Source of the DNA: Planctomycetota bacterium
Lineage (GTDB): Bacteria; Planctomycetota; Phycisphaerae; Phycisphaerales; UBA1924
DNA length: 49,067 bases
Reading direction: 5' to 3'
Assembly (NCBI GenBank): GCA_003696725.1
Contig: RFGI01000016.1
Coordinates: 1-49,067, forward strand
The position numbers and the translations under genes are program-made. The notes beneath the pieces were generated by a model. It ran no database searches and was not told the DNA's origin. It saw only the letters and a list, made by a program, of their open reading frames with translations. Position 1 is the first letter of the stretch, and each line of letters begins with the position of its first letter. Positions 42,413 to 49,067 of the stretch are shown piece after piece.

Positions 42413-43651
42413 ATGCCCCCGACACCGCGAGACACGCCGGTCGTTTTCACCAAGGGACTGACCAAGGTCTTCCGGGACTTCTGGATGCGCTCGCGCGTCA
42501 CGGCTGTGGACCACCTGGACCTCGAGGTCCGGCCCGGGGAGATCTTCGGCCTGCTCGGGCCCAACGGCTCGGGCAAGTCGACCACGATCAAGATCCTGCT
42601 CGGGCTCTTACACAAGACGTCGGGCGTCGCCGCGGTCTTCGGCAAGCCCCCGTCCGACGTCGCCGTCAAGGAGCGCATCGGCGTCCTGCCTGAGGAGTCG
42701 TACCTCTACCCGTACCTCAACGCGATCGAGACGCTCGACTACTACGGCAAGCTCTTCGAGATCCCGCGCCGGGACCGCGAACGCCGGTCGAATGAGCTCC
42801 TGGAAATGGTCGGGCTGGCGTCGGTGGCGCACCGCCCGATCCACGAATACTCCAAGGGCATGCAGCGGCGGATCGGGCTCGCCCAGGCGCTGATCAACGA
42901 CCCGGAGTTCCTCGTCCTGGACGAGCCGACCTCGGGGCTGGACCCGATCGGCGCCAAGCAGGTCAAGGACCTGATCGTCAGCCTCGCCCGGCGCGGCAAG
43001 ACCGTGCTCCTCTCGAGCCATCAGCTCTCCGACGTCGAGGATTGCGTCGACCGTCTGGTCATCCTCTACGGCGGGAAGAAGCGGGCCGAGGGCACGTGCG
43101 AGGAGCTGCTCACGGCGCGCGACGCCATGAGCCTCGAGACCGACACGCTCGACGAGGAGACCATCACCGAGCTCGAGCGCATCCTCGCGGCGCACGGGCA
43201 CGGCCTGCGCCGGGTCGCCAAGCCCCGGCAGCGCCTCGAAGACCTGTTCATGAGCATCGTCGATCAGGCCCGGGCCGAGCGCCTCGAGACCGGCGGGGCG
43301 CAGGCCGGCGGGGCCACCGCGGCGTTCCTGGTCGGTGAGGCGCAACCCGAGCGGGGCGAGCGGCTCATCGAACGCCTCGTCGCCGATGCGCACGCGCCGG
43401 AGCCCGAAGAGCCGCAGCCGGGATCCGCATCGGCCCCGCCGCCGGATGAGGACGCCCGCATCATCGAGTCGCTCGTCGCGGACGAACACCCCGAGCCCGA
43501 GAGCGCCGCGACGCCCGAGCCGAGCGGCGAGCCGGGGGCGTCGGCGCCCGAGCAGACGCCCAGCGACGAGCCCGACCTGGGCGTGATCGAGTCGCTCCTG
43601 TCGCCCGGTGACGAGGGCTCCGCCGCGGACGGCGAGGGCCGCGGACCGTGA
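42413..43651 (+). CDS. ABC transporter ATPase with a repeat-bearing C-terminal tail
   Basis: The 412-aa protein is a cytoplasmic ABC ATPase. GPNGSGKST (residues 49-57) is Walker A, YSKGMQRR (146-153) the signature, FLVLDEPTSGLD (166-177) Walker B and SSHQ with His203 the H-loop. The NBD core ends near residue 220; residues 221-290 resemble the regulatory tail of ABC-2 ATPases. The last 110 residues are acidic and proline-rich and carry three copies of a short motif: RLIERLVAD, RIIESLVAD and GVIESLLSP. ATG 42413 replaces the much earlier track start. The last 4 nt overlap the permease at 43648, which is its likely partner. Confidence 0.9.
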   Translation: MPPTPRDTPVVFTKGLTKVFRDFWMRSRVTAVDHLDLEVRPGEIFGLLGPNGSGKSTTIKILLGLLHKTSGVAAVFGKPPSDVAVKERIGVLPEESYLYPYLNAIETLDYYGKLFEIPRRDRERRSNELLEMVGLASVAHRPIHEYSKGMQRRIGLAQALINDPEFLVLDEPTSGLDPIGAKQVKDLIVSLARRGKTVLLSSHQLSDVEDCVDRLVILYGGKKRAEGTCEELLTARDAMSLETDTLDEETITELERILAAHGHGLRRVAKPRQRLEDLFMSIVDQARAERLETGGAQAGGATAAFLVGEAQPERGERLIERLVADAHAPEPEEPQPGSASAPPPDEDARIIESLVADEHPEPESAATPEPSGEPGASAPEQTPSDEPDLGVIESLLSPGDEGSAADGEGRGP

Positions 43652-45561
43652 GGCCGAAAGAGGCGATCGGGGCGCTGGCCCGGCTCCAGCGGACGACGCG
43701 GTTCCGCGTCATCGCGTCGATCGCGGTGGTGGTGATCGCGGCGGTGGGGTACTCGGTCTGGCTGGCGGGCGCTGTGGGCGCGGGCCACGCGGGCGACGCG
43801 ATGGCGGGGTCGGCCGTGACCACGCCGGGCGCCGGCGAGTCCCCGCCGCTGACCGCCGACGCGATCAAGGCGATGGTCCGCACGGGGAGCGCCTGGGCGG
43901 TGGTGGGCGTCGGGACAGCCGTCGCGACGGGCCTGGCGCTGGTGGTGATCTGGCTCGGCGCGGCGCTGACGTACCTGGCGATCGGGGCGCTGGCCGCGGC
44001 CGTCGCCGCGCCCCTGTGGCTGATGGAGCCGACGCGGGCGCTGGGCCAGTTCGCGCTCGGGGCGCTGGCGCTGACGGCGGCGTTCAGCGTGCTCATCCGG
44101 GCGGCGCGGGCGGCGCTGGGCTTAAACCGGCCCGTGCTGGCGATCGCGCAGAACGTGATCGACGAGGCCGTGCGCATGAAGATCAGCCTGGTCTTCATCA
44201 TCGGGCTGATCGTGCTGCTCTCGGCGATGCCGCAGGTCCTGGACCCGGGCCAGCCGCTGCGCTACCGGGTGCAGTCGTTCCTCCAGTACAGCGTGACGGG
44301 GACGATGTGGACGCTGGCGCTGCTGACGCTGTTCTTTTCGACGGCGACGGTGGCCTTCGAGCAGCGCGACCGGCTGATCTGGCAGACGATGGTCAAGCCG
44401 GTGTCGCCCTTGACGTACCTCCTGGGCAAGTGGCTCGGGGTGACGATGCTGAACCTCGCCCTGACGGCCGTCGCCGCCGCCGGCGTGTTCATCTTCGTCG
44501 AGGTCCTCCGCGCCCAGCCGGCGCGGGACGAGATCCGGCCGTACGTCCTGGCCGACGGGACGCCGGGCGTCAGCGAGGATCGGCGGATCCTGGAGACGGA
44601 GGTGCTCGCGGCCCGGGCCGGGACGACCTTCGACGAACCGGAGATCGTGATGGAGCGCGTCGAGCAGCGCGCCGCCGAGCGCCTCCAGGAGGCGATCCAG
44701 CGGGACCTGTCGCTGCGGGACAGCCCCGCCCGGCAGGCGGCCCTGCTGGGCGACATCCGCGAGGAGATCATCAAGACCGCGACCGAACAGTACCGATCGA
44801 TCGAGCCCGGCGGCCGGCGGACGTACCGCTTCAGCGGGCTCGCCGGCGCTGCGGACCTCGGCCGCCCGCTCACCGTCCGGTACCGTGTCAACGCGGGCAG
44901 CAACCACCCCTCGGATCTGTATCACGTCACGTTCCTGAGCGCCGCCGGAGCGACGATCAAGCAGATCCCGCTGGGCGTGACCACCTCGATCCTGCTCCCC
45001 CCCGGCGTGATCGACCCCGAGGGCGCGGTCACGCTGACCGTCGTCAACGGCGACGCCCAGCGCGGGATTCCCAACCCGCTCACGATCCGGTTCCCGCCCG
45101 ACGGGTTCGAGATTCTCTACACCGCCGGGACGTACGAGTCGAACTTCCTGCGCGTCGCCCTGACGGTGTGGGTCAAGCTCGCGTTCCTGGCGGCCGTGGG
45201 CATCGCGTCGGCGACGTTCGTGAGCTTCCCCGTCGCGGTCCTGCTGACGCTGGTGGTGTTGTTCAGCGCCGAGAGCGCGGGGTTTCTGGGCGACACGCTC
45301 AACGAGTTTCCCGTGCGCGACGACGCGGGACATGTCAATTGGCCTGCCCTGATCATCTACCTCATCGCCAGGCCGGTCGCGTCGGCGTTCACGGTCTACA
45401 GCGAGCTCAACCCCGCCGGGCGGCTTGTTGAGGGGCGGCTGGTCGCGTGGGGGACGCTGGCCCACGGGGTGGGCGTGCTGGCGGCGTGGTCGGTGGGGAC
45501 CCTGGGCCTAGGGTGGGCGATCTTCCGCAAGCGGGAACTGGCGATCTATTCGGGGCACTGA
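43648..45561 (+). CDS. ABC-2 type permease with a large soluble insert
   Basis: The 637-aa membrane protein has hydrophobic segments near residues 21-42, 76-130 and 135-155, then the permease core AIAQNVIDEAVRMKISLVFIIGLIVLLSAM and LALLTLFFSTATVAFEQRDRLIWQTMVKPVSPLTYLLGKWLG, which lines up with the permease at 36214. A soluble region of about 250 residues (roughly 295-520) lies between the core and the last membrane segments and includes YRFSGLAGAADLGRPLTVRYRVNAG, a strand-rich stretch. It overlaps the ATPase gene by 4 nt (GTG start), so the two are surely one transport unit. The substrate is unknown. Confidence 0.85.
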   Translation: MRPKEAIGALARLQRTTRFRVIASIAVVVIAAVGYSVWLAGAVGAGHAGDAMAGSAVTTPGAGESPPLTADAIKAMVRTGSAWAVVGVGTAVATGLALVVIWLGAALTYLAIGALAAAVAAPLWLMEPTRALGQFALGALALTAAFSVLIRAARAALGLNRPVLAIAQNVIDEAVRMKISLVFIIGLIVLLSAMPQVLDPGQPLRYRVQSFLQYSVTGTMWTLALLTLFFSTATVAFEQRDRLIWQTMVKPVSPLTYLLGKWLGVTMLNLALTAVAAAGVFIFVEVLRAQPARDEIRPYVLADGTPGVSEDRRILETEVLAARAGTTFDEPEIVMERVEQRAAERLQEAIQRDLSLRDSPARQAALLGDIREEIIKTATEQYRSIEPGGRRTYRFSGLAGAADLGRPLTVRYRVNAGSNHPSDLYHVTFLSAAGATIKQIPLGVTTSILLPPGVIDPEGAVTLTVVNGDAQRGIPNPLTIRFPPDGFEILYTAGTYESNFLRVALTVWVKLAFLAAVGIASATFVSFPVAVLLTLVVLFSAESAGFLGDTLNEFPVRDDAGHVNWPALIIYLIARPVASAFTVYSELNPAGRLVEGRLVAWGTLAHGVGVLAAWSVGTLGLGWAIFRKRELAIYSGH

Positions 45562-45601
45562 GCCGCACGGGCGGCGACCGGCCGGCCAAGGTGAAAGCGT
45601 C

Positions 45602-47578
45602 ATGAAGACCGACACACGGATCCAGCTCGCCGCCGGCGCCGTCCTGGCGCTGGCGCTGGCGTCGGCGATGATCCTGACCCCGTCGATCGCCGCCGAGGCC
45701 GGGCGGGCGCAGCTCGTCTACACCGACCGGGCCGAGGAGGGCGACCCGCCGGAGGTCGCCGTGGGGATCGCGCTGGGCGCCTTCCGCGGGCTCTTTGTCA
45801 ACATTCTCTGGTTCCGCGCCGAGAAGCTCAAGCAGGAGGGCAAGTTCCACGAGGCCGTGCAGCTCTCGCGCACAATCACGCGGCTGCAGCCGCGGTTCCC
45901 GCGCGTGTGGGCCTTCCTGGCCTGGAACATGGCGTACAACATCTCCGTCGCGACGCACACGGCCCGCGAGCGCTGGCAGTGGGTCAACGAGGGGATCCGC
46001 CTGCTGCGCGACGAGGCCATCCCGCGCAATCCCAACGACGCGCTGCTGCACAAGGAGCTCGCGTGGCTGTTCTTCCACAAGATCCAGGGCTTCGCCGACG
46101 ACGCCAACCAGTATTACAAGCGGGAGCTGGCCCGCGAGTGGACCTTCGTCCTGGGCCCGCCGGCGCCCGACGCGCCCACCCGCGAAGAACGCGTGCAGCA
46201 GCGGATCGACATGATCCAGTCGTTCGCGGATGCGCCCGACACGCTCGAGGCGCTGTACGCCCAGGCCGACGCGATGGACGACCCGCCGCCCGTGCGCGAG
46301 CTCGTCCGTCGGCTGCGTGAGGAGGCCCGCCTCGACCTCGACGAGGAGCTGCTGCGCCTGTTCACGCTGCGGGTGATGTTCGATTTTTCGGGGATGCGCG
46401 AGTTCGCCGGCGCCGAGCTGACGGACGCCAACCGGAACCTGGCGCTCGAATCGATCATGAACGAGCCCGGGATGGACGCCGCCTGGCAGCTCCTGATCCC
46501 GTACGTCAGGAAGCGCGTGGTGGTCGATCGTTACCACATGGAGCCCGACCGCATGATCCGCTACACACGGATCTTCGGCCCGCTGGACTGGCGCCACCCC
46601 TGCGCGCACGCGATCTACTGGCTCCAGCGGGGGCTCGAGGAGGCCATGCGCCGCCGCAACAAGCTCGACTTCGACCTGACCAACACGGACCGGACGCTGA
46701 TGGGCGCCATCCAGGACATGTTCCGGTGGGGGACGATCAACTACGACCTCATCAGCGACTCCTACGTGCAGATGTTCAACTTCGATTATGTCGAGGTCTA
46801 CGGCCGGGTGTTCGAGGAGATCGTCGTCCCCCGGGCCAACCGCCGCGGCCCGATCGATTCGGCGCAGGGGGTCGAGCGCGAGGACCGCCCGTTCCGCGTG
46901 ATGGCGATGGGCTACGTCAACTTCCTGCGCGACGTGACGCGCATCTACTACCGCATGGGCGAGCGGGAAAAGGCCGCTGAGACCTTCGAGCGGCTCCGCA
47001 CCTGGCAGGGCATCAACTACAACGAGTCGGAATGGGAGCTCGGGCTGTCGCTGGACGAGTTCATCCGGCTGGACTTCGAGGAGCGGATCGATTCGCCGAT
47101 GTTCGCCGCGACGGAGTTCGCCGCCGCCCTGCGCGACGGGTTCCTGCGCGGGCTGCTCCGCGGCAACCGCGAGCTCTTCACCAACCAGCGCGCCTACGCG
47201 TACGAGGTGCATCAGCACTATCAGAAAAGGCAGAACCGGCTGACCATCGCGGACCCGAACGCCAACCGCATGAACTTCCTCCCGCCGATCTACATCGACG
47301 GTGAGAAGAACGTGCTCCTGAGCGTGCTCATGGAGCTGACGGCCGGGTCGAACGCGGCCCTGCCGATCGAGGCGTCGCTCCTGTACCGCCGGCTCCCGCT
47401 GCGCACGGCTCAGGCGGCCTACGACGACATCGTGAACCTGTTCGGCGCGCGCGTGCGGGACTTCGACCGCTGGTTCCCCGAGCCGCCCGGCATGGAGGAG
47501 TACCGCACGCTCCGGGCGGAGCTGGACGCGGGCTCCGACGCCGCCCGCAAGGCCCTCAACGAGATCGAGATCAAGTAA
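45602..47578 (+). CDS. Membrane-anchored helical repeat protein of unknown function
   Basis: The 658-aa protein begins with a membrane anchor or signal (LAAGAVLALALASAMILTPSIAA). TPR-like helix pairs follow: FHEAVQLSRTITRLQPRFPRVWAFLAWNMAYN and, nearer the end, MGYVNFLRDVTRIYYRMGEREKAAETFERLRTWQG. The rest is rich in Trp, Tyr and Arg. I recognise no enzyme. It starts 40 nt after the ABC permease, so it is probably an accessory part of the same SPFH/ABC unit, likely facing the periplasm. The GGTGAAAGCGTC before the ATG is a weak ribosome site. Confidence 0.75.
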   Translation: MKTDTRIQLAAGAVLALALASAMILTPSIAAEAGRAQLVYTDRAEEGDPPEVAVGIALGAFRGLFVNILWFRAEKLKQEGKFHEAVQLSRTITRLQPRFPRVWAFLAWNMAYNISVATHTARERWQWVNEGIRLLRDEAIPRNPNDALLHKELAWLFFHKIQGFADDANQYYKRELAREWTFVLGPPAPDAPTREERVQQRIDMIQSFADAPDTLEALYAQADAMDDPPPVRELVRRLREEARLDLDEELLRLFTLRVMFDFSGMREFAGAELTDANRNLALESIMNEPGMDAAWQLLIPYVRKRVVVDRYHMEPDRMIRYTRIFGPLDWRHPCAHAIYWLQRGLEEAMRRRNKLDFDLTNTDRTLMGAIQDMFRWGTINYDLISDSYVQMFNFDYVEVYGRVFEEIVVPRANRRGPIDSAQGVEREDRPFRVMAMGYVNFLRDVTRIYYRMGEREKAAETFERLRTWQGINYNESEWELGLSLDEFIRLDFEERIDSPMFAATEFAAALRDGFLRGLLRGNRELFTNQRAYAYEVHQHYQKRQNRLTIADPNANRMNFLPPIYIDGEKNVLLSVLMELTAGSNAALPIEASLLYRRLPLRTAQAAYDDIVNLFGARVRDFDRWFPEPPGMEEYRTLRAELDAGSDAARKALNEIEIK

Positions 47579-47601
47579 CCGCCGGCGCGCTCGCGCGGGC
47601 G

Positions 47602-47607
47602 TACACT
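47602..47607 (+). promoter_or_regulatory. -10-like box before a leaderless hydrolase gene
   Basis: TACACT ends 8 nt before the ATG at 47616, the same spacing as at pheS. There is no Shine-Dalgarno and no clear -35. Confidence 0.5.
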
Positions 47608-47615
47608 GCTCGGCC

Positions 47616-48329
47616 ATGGACCTGATCCGCACAGAGTGGGGCGTGGCGGTGTCGCGCCCGGGCGCGGCGCCGCTGCTGATCCGCCGGATCGTGGGCGTCG
47701 GGCGGAACTACGCCGACCACGCGCAGGAGATGGGCGCCTCGCGACCGGAGCGCCCGCTGCTCTTCGCCAAGGCCGTCACCAGCGCCTCGGCGCCGGGTGA
47801 GCCGATCGTGCTCCCCGCGTGCTGCCGGGACCGCGAGCAGGTGGATTACGAGGGGGAGCTCGCGGTCATCATCGGCCAGCGCTGCCGAGACGTGCGCGAG
47901 GATGACGCGCTCGGCGTCGTACTCGGGTACTGCTGCGCCAACGACGTGTCGGCCCGGTGGTGGCAGAAGCAGGGCGCCGGAGGGCAGTTCCACCGCGGCA
48001 AGTCGTTCGACACATTCTGTCCCCTCGGGCCGCGGGTCACGCCCGCCGCCGACGCCCCCGACCCGCAGGCCCTCGAGCTCACGACCAGGCTCAACGGGGA
48101 GGTCGTGCAGTCCGCGGGGACCTCGCAGATGCTGTTCCCGGTGCGGGAGCTGATCGCCGAGATCAGCCGTGACACGACGCTCCTGCCGGGCACGGTGATC
48201 CTGACGGGCACGCCCGCGGGTGTCGGGTTCGGCCGGTCGCCACAGCGGTTCCTGCGGTCGGGCGACACGGTCGAGGTCGAGATCTCCGGGCTGGGCGTCC
48301 TGCGCAGCGAGGTCCGCGACGGGTGTTGA
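47616..48329 (+). CDS. Fumarylacetoacetate hydrolase (FAH) family protein
   Basis: The 237-aa protein has the FAH C-terminal catalytic fold. [16 protein letters not shown] opens it, the metal ligands are in [12 protein letters not shown], and [43 protein letters not shown] and [15 protein letters not shown] follow in the normal order. Family members cut C-C bonds in beta-diketo acids or tautomerise or decarboxylate oxaloacetate-like acids with Mg or Mn. The substrate here cannot be told. It resembles YcgM/FAHD1-type enzymes in length. It lies between the SPFH/ABC unit and alaS, and a TACACT box suggests its own leaderless transcript. Confidence 0.9.
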   Translation: MDLIRTEWGVAVSRPGAAPLLIRRIVGVGRNYADHAQEMGASRPERPLLFAKAVTSASAPGEPIVLPACCRDREQVDYEGELAVIIGQRCRDVREDDALGVVLGYCCANDVSARWWQKQGAGGQFHRGKSFDTFCPLGPRVTPAADAPDPQALELTTRLNGEVVQSAGTSQMLFPVRELIAEISRDTTLLPGTVILTGTPAGVGFGRSPQRFLRSGDTVEVEISGLGVLRSEVRDGC

Positions 48330-48364
48330 CGTCAGAGGGATCTTTGAACAGCACGAACACGCCA

Positions 48365-49067
48365 TGATGACATCCGCCGAGATCCGCCGCCGGTTCATCG
48401 ATTACTTCGTGGAACGGCACGGGCACACGTTCGTCCCGTCGTCGCCCGTCGTCCCCCACGGCGATCCCACGCTGCTGTTCACCAACGCGGGGATGAATCA
48501 GTTCAAGCCGATCTTCCTGGGGCAGGCGCCGCCGGGGGGCCCGCTGGGGGGGCTGAGGCGCGCGGCCAACAGCCAGAAGTGCATCCGCGCCGGCGGCAAG
48601 CACAACGACCTCGACGACGTCGGCACGGACCTCTACCACCACACCTTCTTCGAGATGCTCGGGAACTGGTCGTTCGGCGACTACTTCAAGGCCGAGGCCA
48701 TCGCCTGGGCGTGGGACCTGTTGGTCAGCGAGTGGGGCCTCGACCCGGATCGGCTCTACGCGACGTACTTCGGCGGGGACGCGTCCCTGGGGCTCGAACC
48801 CGACGAGGAGGCGCGGGACCTGTGGCGGCGCCACCTGCCGGCCGATCGCGTGCTGCCCGGTTCGACAAAGGACAACTTCTGGGAGATGGGCGACACCGGC
48901 CCGTGCGGGCCGTGCAGCGAGATCCACATCGACACCCGGCCCGACGACCAGCGCGCAGCGACGCCCGGGCGCGACCTCGTCAACACCGACCACGGCGAGG
49001 TCATCGAGCTGTGGAACCTGGTGTTCATCCAGTTCAACCGCACAGATGCGGGGCTGGTCCCGCTGCC
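48365..49067 (+). CDS. alaS: Alanyl-tRNA synthetase, 5' part (cut by window edge)
   Basis: The first 234 codons of alaS are visible. [46 protein letters not shown] is the standard N-terminus, [41 protein letters not shown] is motif 1 and 2 of the class II core, and [20 protein letters not shown] follows. The start is the ATG at 48365 or 48368. No ribosome site is close. The editing and C-Ala domains are beyond the window. Confidence 0.96.

Noticed and set aside
45407-47632. A 741-aa minus-strand ORF opposite the helical repeat protein
   Set aside because: Shadow composition (Val/His/Arg/Gly-rich) and no start signal; the plus-strand gene has a signal sequence and operon context.
48326-48364. 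TTGACG before alaS as a promoter
   Set aside because: The hexamer is a fair -35 match but no acceptable -10 lies 15-19 nt downstream, and it overlaps the end of the preceding gene.

Overview
The window is about 49 kb of high-GC, gene-dense bacterial chromosome. The best overall fit is a planctomycete, probably class Phycisphaerae. That is an inference, drawn from the high GC, tail-extended ribosomal proteins, a CX4CH 'CHGG' secreted protein, a run of three SPFH genes beside ABC-2 transporter genes, and many secreted proteins I do not recognise. No tRNA, rRNA, CRISPR array or phage gene was seen. Most long ORFs on the opposite strand are high-GC shadows of real genes.

Layout. (1) 1-5.1 kb: a truncated family 2 glycosyltransferase and a GDP-mannose 3,5-epimerase-like gene on the minus strand, divergent from sat (ATP sulfurylase). 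A tRNA-dihydrouridine synthase converges on sat, and a small lipoprotein gene follows. (2) 5.1-12.9 kb: a chemotaxis operon cheB-cheW-cheR-cheA-cheX-cheY followed by a FapA/DUF342 gene. No receptor or flagellar structural gene is present. (3) 13-19.3 kb: two exported proteins of unknown function, a plant-type ferredoxin-NADP reductase, a 127-bp inverted-repeat element between convergent genes, a Bax inhibitor-1/YccA membrane protein and another exported unknown. (4) 19.4-35.5 kb: the S10-spc-alpha supercluster: rpsJ-rplC-rplD-rplW-rplB-rpsS-rplV-rpsC-rplP-rpmC-rpsQ-rplN-rplX-rplE-rpsN-rpsH-rplF-rplR-rpsE-rplO-secY, then infA-rpmJ-rpsM-rpsK-rpoA-rplQ, then pheS. rpmD (L30), adk, map and rpsD (S4) are missing from their usual places. 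(5) 35.5-47.6 kb: a small membrane protein, then a probable membrane system: an ABC-2 permease on the minus strand, divergent from a tightly packed operon of three SPFH proteins, an ABC ATPase, a second ABC-2 permease and a large anchored protein. (6) 47.6 kb to the end: a fumarylacetoacetate hydrolase-family protein and the 5' part of alaS.

The points most worth following up are an XRE-like helix-turn-helix fused to the N-terminus of ribosomal protein L22, the triple-SPFH/ABC cluster, a set of genes whose -10-like box lies 7-8 nt before an ATG with no Shine-Dalgarno sequence (apparently leaderless mRNAs), an intrinsic terminator between rpsJ and rplC, and substitutions in highly conserved ribosomal motifs (L2 HPLGGG; a short S14 without its zinc cysteines).

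All calls come from reading the sequence and from family knowledge. No database search was run.
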